A DNA stretch of 64,000 bases from Micromonospora avicenniae (lineage in GTDB: Bacteria; Actinomycetota; Actinomycetes; Mycobacteriales; Micromonosporaceae). The notes under the pieces are model-generated. The model was not told the DNA's origin, did no database searches, and worked only from the letters and a program-made list of their open reading frames with translations. The position numbers were made by a program, and so were the translations under genes. Below, one piece after another: positions 16,067 to 23,824 of the stretch. Location: the NCBI RefSeq assembly GCF_900156065.1, contig NZ_FTNF01000012.1, positions 62,001 to 126,000 of the forward strand, in the 5' to 3' direction. Within the stretch, counting starts at the first letter, position 1. Every line of letters starts with the position of its first letter.

Positions 16067-17104
16067 TCAGAGGGCGGCGGTCAACCCCTCGACCACGGCC
16101 GCGGCGGAGCCGGTACGCGCGTGCCGGTAGCCGGTGCCGGCCCACAGATGCACCCGGTCCGGGTGACCGGCCGCGGCGGCTGCGGCGCGCATGTCACGGG
16201 TCAGATGGTGCAGCTCGGGATAGCCGAGCGGCGCGGCCGGTTCGTGCCGGTCGATGAACGTGTTGCGTAGTCCCCGGGCGGGCCGGCCGGTGAAGGCGCG
16301 GGTGATGACGGTGGTGGTGCGTGCCGGGTCGGCCAGGGCATCGCGGTGGGTCCGGTTCGCGCCGCTCTCGTCGGTGCGTAGCAGCAGGGTGCCCACCACC
16401 ACCCCGGTGGCGCCGGCCGCGATCAGGTCCCGCACGTCGCCGGGACCGGCCACTCCACCCGCGGCGAGGACCGGCAGGCCGGCGGCAGCCACCACGTCGC
16501 GTACCAGCGGACGGGTGGACGCCGGCGACGCCGGCTGGTGGGGGTCGTGGACACCGCTGTGCCCGCCGGCCTCGGTGCCCTGCGCGATGAGCCCGTCGAC
16601 GCCGAGGTCGCGGGCGGCGAGCGCCTCGGCCACCGAGGTGACGGTGACCAGCGTCCGCGTGCCGGCGCGGCGCAGCGCGGCGAGCGCCGCCGCGTCGGGC
16701 AGCCCGAACGTGAAGCTGACCACCGGCACCGGATGCCGCACCAGCAGGTCGATCTTGTCGGACCAGTGGTCGTCGTCGTGCGTCAGCGGCGCGCCGGCCA
16801 GGTCGAGGCCGTACGGCTCACCCTCGGCGGCGATCCGCCGGGCGTACGCGCGGAAGGTGGTCTCGTCGATGCCGGGTGGCCCGGGCACGAACAGGTTCAC
16901 GCCGAACGGCGTGCCGGTGGCCTCCAGGCCGGCCAGGTCGGCGGCGACCGCCTCGGCGCTGCGGTAGCCGGCGGGCAGGAAGCCGAAGCCACCGGCCGCG
17001 GTGACGGCCCGTACGAGGGCCGGTGTGCTGGCTCCCCCGGCCATCGGGGCGCCGATGACCGGCGTCGCGCTGCCGAGCAGACGCGTCCATGGTTCACCGG
17101 TCAC
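16067..17104 (-). CDS. nitronate monooxygenase (NPD/2-nitropropane dioxygenase family)
   Basis: A 345-residue FMN TIM barrel. Recognisable elements are PVIGAPMAGGASTPALVRAVTAAGGFGFL at the N-terminus, DGLIAQGTEAGGHSGVHD (flavin-phosphate/His region, about residues 165-182) and PVLAAGGVAGPGDVRDLIAAGATGVVVGTLLLR. It should oxidise propionate-3-nitronate or related nitronates, or act as an enoyl reductase-like flavoenzyme. The start is GTG 17104 with AAGGTGA upstream. It is isolated from cydB by a strong terminator. Confidence 0.88.
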   Translation of the reverse strand: MTGEPWTRLLGSATPVIGAPMAGGASTPALVRAVTAAGGFGFLPAGYRSAEAVAADLAGLEATGTPFGVNLFVPGPPGIDETTFRAYARRIAAEGEPYGLDLAGAPLTHDDDHWSDKIDLLVRHPVPVVSFTFGLPDAAALAALRRAGTRTLVTVTSVAEALAARDLGVDGLIAQGTEAGGHSGVHDPHQPASPASTRPLVRDVVAAAGLPVLAAGGVAGPGDVRDLIAAGATGVVVGTLLLRTDESGANRTHRDALADPARTTTVITRAFTGRPARGLRNTFIDRHEPAAPLGYPELHHLTRDMRAAAAAAGHPDRVHLWAGTGYRHARTGSAAAVVEGLTAAL

Positions 17105-17125
17105 CGGCTCACCTTAGCCGGATGA

Positions 17126-17163
17126 ACCGCCGGCCCGCCCCGGGGAACGGGCGGGCCGGCGGT
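17126..17163 (-). terminator. terminator of the cydAB operon
   Basis: A perfect 15-bp stem (17126-17140 with 17149-17163) with an 8-nt loop lies 3 nt beyond the cydB stop and before the nitronate monooxygenase gene. Confidence 0.8.
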
Positions 17164-17165
17164 GG

Positions 17166-18164
17166 TCAGTGCTGCGGGATGTGCGCCACGCCGATGCGCT
17201 TGCGGAACACCCAGTACGTCCAGCCCTGGTAGGCGAGCACGATCGGGGTGAACACCACCGCGATCCAGCTCATGATCTTCAGGGTGTACGGGGTGGAGGC
17301 GGCGTTGGTGGCGGTCAGCGTGCCGGCCGCGTCCAGCGTCGAGGGCAGCACGTTGGGGAACAGCGCCGCGAACAGGGTCGCCACGGCCAGGCCGATCGCC
17401 GCCGCGGTGCCGGTGAACGCCCAGCCCTCCCGCCGTGCCCGGGCAGCGGCGAGACCGGCGATCAGCGCGACCGCCGCGGCGGCGGCGAGCGCGACGGCGA
17501 GCGTGCTGGAGCGGATGCCCAGGGTCCAGGCCAGGAACGCCACCGCGAGCAGGGCGGTCACGGCGCCCACGCGCACCGCGAGCTTCCCGGCGCGCTCACG
17601 GACCTCGCCCACCGTCTTCAGCGCGATGAACACCGCTCCGTGGGTGAGGAAGAGCGCGGCGGTGGTCACGCCGCCCAGCAGGGCGTACGGGTTGAGCAGG
17701 TCGAGCAGGCCACCCACGTACTCGTGCTGGGCGTCGAGCGGTACGCCGCGCAGGATGTTGGCGAACGCCACGCCCCACAGCACGGCCGGCACCAGTGAGC
17801 CGAAGAAGATGGCCGCGTCCCAGCGGCGCTTCCAGGACGGCTCGGGGCGCTTGTGCCGGTACTCGAAGGCGACGCCGCGAGCGATCAGGGCCAGCAGGAT
17901 CAGCAGCAGCGGCAGGTAGAGGCCGGAGAACATCGTGGCGTACCACTCGGGGAAGGCGGCGAACATGGCGCCGCCGGCGGTGATCAGCCAGACCTCGTTG
18001 CCGTCCCAGACCGGGCCGATGGTGTTGATCAGGACGCGGCGTTCCCGGTCGTCGCGGCCGAGAACGGGCAGCAGCATGCCGACGCCGAAGTCGAAGCCCT
18101 CCAGGATGAAGTAGCCGGTGAAGAGCACGGCGATGAGCAGGAACCAGATGGTCGTGAGTTCCAC
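17166..18164 (-). CDS. cydB: cytochrome bd ubiquinol/menaquinol oxidase subunit II
   Basis: A 332-residue integral membrane subunit of cytochrome bd, the high-affinity terminal oxidase. The family opening is IWFLLIAVLFTGYFILEGFDFGVGML, followed by TIGPVWDGNEVWLITAGGAMFAAFPEWYAT, both strongly conserved in CydB. About 8-9 membrane helices. It lies 15 nt downstream of cydA. No cydCD (haem/thiol exporter needed for assembly) is present in the window, so it must be elsewhere in the genome. Confidence 0.95.
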   Translation of the reverse strand: MELTTIWFLLIAVLFTGYFILEGFDFGVGMLLPVLGRDDRERRVLINTIGPVWDGNEVWLITAGGAMFAAFPEWYATMFSGLYLPLLLILLALIARGVAFEYRHKRPEPSWKRRWDAAIFFGSLVPAVLWGVAFANILRGVPLDAQHEYVGGLLDLLNPYALLGGVTTAALFLTHGAVFIALKTVGEVRERAGKLAVRVGAVTALLAVAFLAWTLGIRSSTLAVALAAAAAVALIAGLAAARARREGWAFTGTAAAIGLAVATLFAALFPNVLPSTLDAAGTLTATNAASTPYTLKIMSWIAVVFTPIVLAYQGWTYWVFRKRIGVAHIPQH

Positions 18165-18179
18165 GGTGCGCTCCGCAGG

Positions 18180-19595
18180 TCAGTAGGCGAACGCGAGCGG
18201 TCGCTCGGCGTCGTCGTGGCTGTCGTCGTTCTCGGGCTGTTCGGTGAGGTCGGGCACGCCGCCCTTGGCGTAGCGGACCAGCAGCTTGAACTCGACCACG
18301 GCGAGGGTGGCGTAGATCAGGGTGAACGCGGTGAACGAGGTGAGCACCTCGGTCAGCGACACGCTTCGGGACACCCCGTTGCGGGTGAGCATCTCGCCGA
18401 AGACGATCCACGGCTGGCGGCCCATCTCGGTGAAGATCCAGCCGAAGGAGCTCGCGAGCAGCGGCAGCAGCGGCATGACCAGGCCGGCGCGCAGCAGCCA
18501 CTTGCTGCTCGGGGTGCGGCCCTTGCGGTGCGTCCAGAGCACCAGCAGGGCGATCGCGGCGGCCGCCATCCCGAAGGCGATCATGAAGCGGAAGCTCCAG
18601 TAGGTGACGGGGATGATCGGGGCGTAGTTGCCGGCGCCGTACTGGCTGGCGTACTGGGCCTGCAGGTCGTCGATGCCGCGCACGGTGCCGTCGAGGTGGC
18701 CGGTGCCGAGGTACGACAGCAGGTACGGGATCTTGATGGCGAACACTTCCCGGCTGCCGTCGAGGCTGCCGACGGTGAGCACGGAGAACGAGGCGGGGCT
18801 CTCGGTGTTGTAGAGACCCTCGGCGGCGGCCATCTTCATCGGCTGCACCTGCGTCATGATCTTGCCTTGGATGTCGCCGCTGATCACGACGGCGCCGGCG
18901 GCGATCAGGGTGACCCAGGAGCCGAACTTGGCGGCGAACCGGTAGGTGGGGGTGTCGGCCGAGTCCCGGTTGCGGATCAGGTGCCACAGGGCGACGGCGA
19001 CCAGCAGCGAACCGGCGACCAGGAACGCGCTGGCGATGGTGTGCGGGAAGGTGACCAGGGCGACCTTGTTGGTGAGCAGCGCGACGAAGTCGGTGAGTTC
19101 GGCGCGGCCGGTGTCGGGGTTGATCCGGTAGCCGACCGGATTCTGCATGAACGAGTTCGCGGCGAGGATGAAGTACGCGGACAGGGTGCTGCCGATCGCC
19201 GCGGCCCAGATGCTGGCTAGGTGCAGCCGCTTGGGCAGCCGGTCCCAGCCGAAGATCCACAGTCCGAGGAAGGTGGATTCGAGGAAGAAGGCGACCAGCG
19301 CCTCGATGGCGAGGGGCGCGCCGAAGACGTCGCCGACGAACCGCGAGTAGTCGCTCCAGTTCATGCCGAACTGGAACTCCTGGACGATGCCGGTGACCAC
19401 ACCCATCGCGAAGTTGATCAGGAAGAGCTTTCCGTAGAACTTCGTGAGCTTGAGGTAGCGCTCGTTGCCGGTGCGGTGCCACATCGTCTGCAGGATGGCG
19501 ACCAGCACGGACAGACCGATGGTCAACGGCACGAAGAGGAAGTGGTAGACGGTGGTGACACCGAACTGCCAGCGGGCGACGTCCAACGCGTCCAC
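18180..19595 (-). CDS. cydA: cytochrome bd ubiquinol/menaquinol oxidase subunit I
   Basis: A 471-residue haem-bearing subunit. Residues visible include the N-terminal RWQFGVTTVYHFLFVPLTIGLS with the conserved haem-ligand His (about residue 18), WMKF-equivalent regions, and the quinol-loop GRQPWIV. It oxidises menaquinol and reduces O2, with cydB as partner. GTG 19595 was chosen: GGGGG lies 7 nt upstream and the family N-terminus begins there, so longer readings that run through the operator region are wrong. Two dyads at 19616-19651 sit just upstream. Confidence 0.95.
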   Translation of the reverse strand: MDALDVARWQFGVTTVYHFLFVPLTIGLSVLVAILQTMWHRTGNERYLKLTKFYGKLFLINFAMGVVTGIVQEFQFGMNWSDYSRFVGDVFGAPLAIEALVAFFLESTFLGLWIFGWDRLPKRLHLASIWAAAIGSTLSAYFILAANSFMQNPVGYRINPDTGRAELTDFVALLTNKVALVTFPHTIASAFLVAGSLLVAVALWHLIRNRDSADTPTYRFAAKFGSWVTLIAAGAVVISGDIQGKIMTQVQPMKMAAAEGLYNTESPASFSVLTVGSLDGSREVFAIKIPYLLSYLGTGHLDGTVRGIDDLQAQYASQYGAGNYAPIIPVTYWSFRFMIAFGMAAAAIALLVLWTHRKGRTPSSKWLLRAGLVMPLLPLLASSFGWIFTEMGRQPWIVFGEMLTRNGVSRSVSLTEVLTSFTAFTLIYATLAVVEFKLLVRYAKGGVPDLTEQPENDDSHDDAERPLAFAY

Positions 19596-19615
19596 CTGGA
19601 ACCCCCAGCTGTTGA

Positions 19616-19651
19616 TACTACGAGACGTAGTAAATACTACTTCGCGTCGTA
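19616..19651. promoter_or_regulatory. tandem BlaI/CopY-like dyads upstream of cydAB
   Basis: A perfect TACTACG-AGA-CGTAGTA (19616-19632) is followed 19 bp later by a degenerate copy (TACTAC-N5-GTCGTA, 19635-19651). The TACTAC/GTAGTA dyad resembles operators of the BlaI/MecI/CopY winged-helix repressors. It starts 20 bp upstream of the cydA GTG. No Rex-type site (TGTGAA-N6-TTCACA) is visible here, unlike Streptomyces cyd promoters. The regulator assignment is inference. Confidence 0.5.
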
Positions 19652-19768
19652 GCGAAATCTGCAGGGGCGGCGGTCCCGAATCGCCCCGGGACCGATGACC
19701 CTGATCACCCCGGCCGTTCGGCCCCGGGCCCGCCGGGTCACCCGGGCGCGTGGGAGCATTCACCGCTG

Positions 19769-20545
19769 ATGGACACCGCCCGCGCCGCCTGGCAGCCACC
19801 CGCGATCTGGCGTACCGCCCAGCTGATCGCCCGTGGCGTCGTCGCTTCCGTGGCCCGCCTCGAGGTCAGCGGGGAGGTCCCCGAGGCGCTGCGCGGCGGC
19901 CCGCTGATCCTCGCCGCCAACCACATCAGCCCGTTCGACCCGATCGTGCTCACCGCCGTCTGCCAGGTCAGGAGAGTCGCCCCCCGGATCATGGCCACCG
20001 GTGGGCTGTTCCGCGCACCGGTGATCGGCGCCCTGATGCGCCGCGCCGGACACATCCGCGTCGACCGGGGCACGGCCGCTGTCGGCCGGGCGCTCGAGGA
20101 CGCCGCCGCGGCGGTCGCCGCCGGTTCCGTGGTGCTGGTCTATCCGGAGGGGCGTATCGGCCTGGACCCCGGCATGTGGCCCGAGCGGGGCAAGACCGGC
20201 GCGGCCCGGCTCGCGTTCGCCTGCGGGGCCCCGGTGATACCGGTGGCCCAGTGGGGCTCGCACGAGGTGCTGCCGTACCGGACGCCGAAAGGCCTGCTGC
20301 GCGCCCTGGCCCGAGCGTTCGTACGTCGTCCGGTCATCCGGGTGCACTTCGGCGACCCGATCGACCTCGCCGGGCTGGGCTCGGGTACGCCCGGCGCGGC
20401 CCGGCGTGCCACCGACCGGATCATCGACGGGATCACCGACGCGCTGGTCCCGCTACGCCCCGACGAACCCGACCGTCCCCGGCACGTCGACCCCGGCCGG
20501 CCCGCCGACACCAGTCGCTCGCACCGCCGCCGCCCACCAGCCTGA
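19769..20545 (+). CDS. 1-acyl-sn-glycerol-3-phosphate acyltransferase family protein
   Basis: A 258-residue PlsC-type acyltransferase. Motif I NHISPFD (the HX4D catalytic pair) lies near residues 51-57, and motif III VYPEGRIG near 128-135. It transfers an acyl chain to lysophosphatidate or a related acceptor at the membrane face. It ends in an Arg/Pro-rich tail. It is divergent from cydAB and shares their intergenic region but shows no clear promoter. Confidence 0.87.
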   Translation: MDTARAAWQPPAIWRTAQLIARGVVASVARLEVSGEVPEALRGGPLILAANHISPFDPIVLTAVCQVRRVAPRIMATGGLFRAPVIGALMRRAGHIRVDRGTAAVGRALEDAAAAVAAGSVVLVYPEGRIGLDPGMWPERGKTGAARLAFACGAPVIPVAQWGSHEVLPYRTPKGLLRALARAFVRRPVIRVHFGDPIDLAGLGSGTPGAARRATDRIIDGITDALVPLRPDEPDRPRHVDPGRPADTSRSHRRRPPA

Positions 20546-20631
20546 CCGGATCCGGCCGCCCCGCCACCCGCGCGTTCCACGGCCTCGGGGAACATCGGTA
20601 CAGCGGTTGGCGCTGAGCATGCTTGGCTAGC

Positions 20632-21350
20632 ACACCGTCTGAGGGCTCCGCTGGGGTTCGCGGGAAGTTCGCCGAGGAGCCGACCCGCCCCGAGCTGGAG
20701 CGGTTCTTCTTTCTGGACGACGTCGAACGCGATCTGACTCTCTGCACATCCTGGACGCGCTGCTGAACCTGGACGGCGGGGTGAAGCCGGAGATGGTGAC
20801 GACCGACAACGCCTCGTACTCCGACATGGTGTTCGGCCTGTTCAAGATCCTGTTCGGCCGCGACGGGCGCCCGACGCCGCTCGGGGCGGCGTTCGCGGAG
20901 TACGGGCGGATCGCGAAGACCGAGCACCTGCTGCGGGTCATCGACCCGGTGGACGACACCTACCGCCGGCAGATGAACCGGCAGCTCACCGTGCAGGAGT
21001 CCCGCCACAAGCTGGCGAGGGACGTGTGCCACGGTAAGCGCGGCACCATCCACCAGGCGTACCGCGACGGGATGGAGGACCAGCTCGGCGCGCTCGGCCT
21101 GGTCCTCAACGCCATCGTGCTGTGGACGACGAAGTACGTCGACGCCGCCGTCGCCCAGCTTCGTGCCGAAAGCCACGATCTTCAGGAGGAGAAGATCGCC
21201 CGCCTGTCCCCGCTCAAGCACCGCAACCTGAACCTGCTCGGCCGATACAGCTTCACCGCCTCCACCCCGGCCGCAGGCGCCCTACGCCCGTTGCGCAACC
21301 CGGATACGCAGGAGCTGGACGAGGACGACGACGGGGGCGGGCTGGACTAA
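20632..21350 (+). pseudogene. Tn3-family transposase remnant (multiply deleted)
   Basis: Three pieces of a Tn3-family TnpA (normally ~1000 aa) are fused. An N-terminal piece (20668-20736, FAEEPTRPELERFFFLDDVERDL) joins, out of frame, a piece of the DDE catalytic domain (from about 20740: SLHILDALLNLDGGVKPEM, then VTTDNASYSDMVFGLFKIL), which jumps in frame to the C-terminal part (FGRDGRPTPLGAAFAEYGRIAKTEHL, then TVQESRHKLARDVCHGKRG, NVLGRY-like end). At least two internal deletions and one frameshift make it inactive. The left boundary is approximate. No intact terminal inverted repeats were found nearby. Confidence 0.85.
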
Positions 21351-21370
21351 TTCCCCACCGCTCCCGCACG

Positions 21371-21412
21371 ACCGAGACCGGCCCCGATCCTTCGATCGGG
21401 GCCGGTCTCGGT
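21371..21412. terminator. perfect 19-bp hairpin terminator
   Basis: A perfect 19-bp stem (21371-21389 with 21394-21412) closed by a CTTC loop ends 3 nt from the AhpD-like gene's stop and separates it from the Tn3 remnant. Confidence 0.8.
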
Positions 21413-21415
21413 GCG

Positions 21416-21919
21416 TCAACCGGCGACGGTGGTCAGGTTGCCGGGCACGTAGAATCCACCCTGGTTGTTGAGGATCACGCCGAGCCGGTTGGTCGCGTTG
21501 ATCATGGCGACGAGGGAGACGAGAGCGATAGCCTGCTCCTCGTCGTAGTGCTTGCGCACCCGGGCCCAGGTCTCGTCAGTGACCCCTGCATATCCGTCGA
21601 TGATGCGGGTGCCTTCCTCGGTGAGGGCCAGCGCGGCTCGCTCGGCGTCGGTGAACACGGTGGAATGCCGCCAGGCGGCGACGAGGCTGAGCCGGGCCGC
21701 GTCCTCGCCGGCCGCGGCGGCGTCCTTGCTGTGGATGTCGACGCAGAAGCCGCAGCCGTTGATCTGGCTGGCTCGCAGCTGCACCAACTCCTGGGTGGAT
21801 TTGGGCAGCGGAGACTCCTGGATGACCTGGCTGACGGCGTAGATCCGCTTGCCGACCTTCGTGCCGAGCTCGGTGTCGAACAGGTTCATACGGGTTTCCA
21901 TCGGGGCTTCCTCACTCAT
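21416..21919 (-). CDS. carboxymuconolactone decarboxylase/AhpD-like protein
   Basis: A 167-residue AhpD-fold protein. The redox motif CGFCVDIH carries Cys56, Cys59 and His63, the alkylhydroperoxidase-type CxxC-x3-H site, and the rest follows the carboxymuconolactone-decarboxylase family. It is likely a peroxide or thiol-redox protein. It is divergent from the ECF41 sigma gene at 22083; CMD-family genes are the standard target of ECF41 sigma factors, and the promoter at 21945-21971 fits. ATG 21919. Confidence 0.9.
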   Translation of the reverse strand: MSEEAPMETRMNLFDTELGTKVGKRIYAVSQVIQESPLPKSTQELVQLRASQINGCGFCVDIHSKDAAAAGEDAARLSLVAAWRHSTVFTDAERAALALTEEGTRIIDGYAGVTDETWARVRKHYDEEQAIALVSLVAMINATNRLGVILNNQGGFYVPGNLTTVAG

Positions 21920-21944
21920 GGAATCGTGTGGCTGATGCCCATGA

Positions 21945-21971
21945 GTCGCCGGTCGCCGCGCTCCTGTGACA
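21945..21971 (-). promoter_or_regulatory. ECF41-type promoter of the AhpD-like gene
   Basis: Read on the minus strand: TGTCACA (21971-21965), a 16-bp spacer, then CGAC (21948-21945). The published ECF41 promoter, as I recall it, is TGTCACA and CGTC with the same spacing, so this has one mismatch in the -10 element. It lies 26 bp upstream of the ATG at 21919. Confidence 0.6.
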
Positions 21972-22005
21972 CGGGGCAGATGTGACGTGGGTCATGGGGC
22001 TCGGC

Positions 22006-22032
22006 TGTCACAGAACCGAGGCCAGCGGCGTC
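22006..22032 (+). promoter_or_regulatory. ECF41-type autoregulatory promoter
   Basis: TGTCACA (22006-22012), a 16-bp spacer and CGTC (22029-22032) exactly match the ECF41 promoter form. It lies 50 bp ahead of the sigma-factor ATG at 22083, implying positive autoregulation. Confidence 0.7.
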
Positions 22033-22082
22033 CGGTGTACGACACGCACCACACGTAGCGAGACAGAAATCGGGAACTGACG

Positions 22083-22979
22083 ATGGTGGACAGGGATGCC
22101 GGTATCGATACGGGGGCGACCACGGCCACGGATAGCTTCATTTCCCACCGTAATCTGCTGTTCACGGTGGCCTACGAGATGCTGGGCTCGGCGGCCGACG
22201 CGGAGGACGTCCTCCAGGAGACGTGGCTGCGCTGGTCGGGCGTCGAGCACGCCACAGTCCGCGACCCGCGCGCCTTCCTGGTCCGCATCACCACCCGCCA
22301 GTCCCTGACCCGCCTTCGCACACTCCGCCGCCGCAAGGAGTCCTACGTCGGCCCGTGGCTGCCCGAGCCGCTGCTCATCGCGCCCGACGTGGCCGAGGAC
22401 GTCGAGCTCGCGGACAGCGTCTCCATGGCGATGCTCCTCGTACTGGAGACCCTCGCGCCGACCGAGCGTGCCGTGTTCGTGCTGCGGGACGTCTTCGACC
22501 TGGACTACGACGAGATCGCGCAGGCCGTCGACAAGACCCCGACCGCCGTCCGTCAGATCGCGCACCGCGCCCGCGCCCACGTCGCCGCGCGCCGCCCTCG
22601 CGAGACGGTCTCCCCGTCCCAGACCCGCGACGCGCTCGCTGCCTTCCAACAAGCGGTTGAAACAGGAGACTTGACGGGACTCCTCAACATGATCGCCCCG
22701 GACGTCGTCCTCCTGACGGATGGCGGCGGAGTCGTCCGGGCCGCCGTGGAACCGGTGGTGGGCGTGGCCGACGTGACCGAGGTCCTGGCCAGGCTCAGCG
22801 GCGCCCTGCTGCACCCGACCCTGGTCAACGGCCACCCGGCCCTGATCATCCGCCGCGACGGCCGGATCGACACGGTCGTGGCCCTCCGTCTGGACGCTGG
22901 CCTCATCACCGGCCTCTACGCCGTCCGCAATCCCGAGAAGCTGTCACGCATGAACCGCGAGACGGCGATGGGCCGCTGA
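22083..22979 (+). CDS. ECF41-family RNA polymerase sigma factor (SigJ-like)
   Basis: A 298-residue extracytoplasmic-function sigma factor. Region 2 spans about residues 20-85 (SAADAEDVLQETWLRW), region 4 about 115-170 (LAPTERAVFVLRDVFDLDYDEIAQAVDKTPTAVRQIAHRAR), then a SnoaL-like C-terminal extension. The three ECF41 signatures are present: WLPEPL (92-97), DGGG (213-216) and NPEKL (283-287). In this family the extension acts as a built-in regulator instead of a separate anti-sigma factor. It is paired divergently with an AhpD-like gene, the classic ECF41 context. Confidence 0.93.
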   Translation: MVDRDAGIDTGATTATDSFISHRNLLFTVAYEMLGSAADAEDVLQETWLRWSGVEHATVRDPRAFLVRITTRQSLTRLRTLRRRKESYVGPWLPEPLLIAPDVAEDVELADSVSMAMLLVLETLAPTERAVFVLRDVFDLDYDEIAQAVDKTPTAVRQIAHRARAHVAARRPRETVSPSQTRDALAAFQQAVETGDLTGLLNMIAPDVVLLTDGGGVVRAAVEPVVGVADVTEVLARLSGALLHPTLVNGHPALIIRRDGRIDTVVALRLDAGLITGLYAVRNPEKLSRMNRETAMGR

Positions 22980-23114
22980 CGCCGGGACCGCCGCCTGGGC
23001 AGCGCCGCAACGGGCGTGTCACCGCGGGAACCGGAGGTCCGCACCGCATCCCGTCGACGAGGTCCGACGTAACTACCAGCCGCCCAGGAAGTGATGGCTC
23101 CGGGTCAGCCCTTA

Positions 23115-23241
23115 CCTGTCGTCAAACGAACGTTCGCCGACAGGCGGCTGACACGTCCAATGAACCCGTGCAATCCGGGGGTTCACGGCGGCGCGAATCC
23201 AATCAGATCCGATGGTGATTGCTGACAGGGTTTGACGACAG
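23115..23241. repeat. inverted repeats, possible Tn3-type res site remnant
   Basis: In the 316-bp gap 22980-23295: CCTGTCG (23115-23121) with CGACAGG (23138-23144) enclosing the palindrome CGAACGTTCG (23127-23136); and CTGTCGTCAAA (23116-23126) repeated inverted as TTTGACGACAG (23231-23241). TGTC...GACA arms are typical of serine-resolvase subsites, and a resolvase fragment follows at 23296. No gene is visible in the rest of the gap. Confidence 0.45.
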
Positions 23242-23295
23242 ACAGGGTCCGATCCTCCGCACGGAAGGGGCCCCACGGTGGCGAACCTGGTCTAA

Positions 23296-23427
23296 CAGCG
23301 GGTCTCGACCGACCAGCAGTCCACCGCCCGGCAGGACCTCGCCCTGGCCGAGGCCGGGACCGAGGACCCGGTCGTCTTCGAGGAGGACCCGGGCACCTCC
23401 AGCCGCCTCCACCCGCTCCAGCGCCCG
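23296..23427 (+). pseudogene. serine recombinase (Tn3 resolvase) N-terminal fragment
   Basis: Translation gives RVSTDQQSTARQDLALAEAG, then TEDPVVFEEDPGTSSRLHPLQRP. This is the N-terminal catalytic domain of a Tn3-type resolvase; RVST carries the nucleophilic serine. A TAA stop (23293-23295) immediately precedes it, removing the first residues, and homology ends after about 44 residues with no DNA-binding domain. It is clearly dead, and probably from the same decayed element as the transposase remnant at 20.6-21.3 kb. Confidence 0.75.
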
Positions 23428-23452
23428 CTGCCAGCCTGCGGGCGATCCGGGA

Positions 23453-23824
23453 TCAGGCCGTGCCGGCCAGCCGGGCGTCGAGCGCGGTCAGATCCGGCAG
23501 GAACCAGACGTGGTCGTGCCGGTTGGACTCGGCCACCAGGGCGCGCAGCGCCCCGCTGGCCGCGAGATGGGCGGAGATGTCACCGACGACCACCAGCCGC
23601 AACCGGTAGTTGACGAACTTCTGCATGATCTCCCCCGCGAAGCGGGTGCCCAGGGAGAAGAAGCTCGGGTCGAGCCGGCCGGCGGGCAGCGCGACCACCT
23701 CGGCCCCGCCGAAGGACGCGTTCCCGATCAGGTCGAGAGCCGCCTCGGTGGTGGCCAGCGGCGGCCCGGCCGGGTCGCAGACCAGTACCGGCACGCCGGC
23801 CCGCTCCTGCAGGACGTCAGACAT
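23453..23824 (-). CDS. DUF4180 domain protein
   Basis: A 123-residue protein of the DUF4180 type: VCDPAGPPLATTEAALDLIGNASFGGAEVVALPAGRLDPSFFSLGTRFAGEIMQKFVNYRLRLVVVGD. The fold resembles a STAS-like alpha/beta protein; function unknown. Its start overlaps the end of the HTH gene by 8 nt, so the two are translationally linked. Such two-gene units with a small HTH protein recur in actinobacteria, suggesting they act together. Confidence 0.8.
   Translation of the reverse strand: MSDVLQERAGVPVLVCDPAGPPLATTEAALDLIGNASFGGAEVVALPAGRLDPSFFSLGTRFAGEIMQKFVNYRLRLVVVGDISAHLAASGALRALVAESNRHDHVWFLPDLTALDARLAGTA

Noticed and set aside
19596..19768. Rex operator upstream of cydA
   Set aside because: No TGTGAA-N6-TTCACA palindrome is present in the gap; only an isolated TTCACC occurs.
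20781..21350. Intact short transposase gene
   Set aside because: The open frame is only the fused C-terminal parts of a ~1000-residue Tn3 transposase, with catalytic-domain segments missing.
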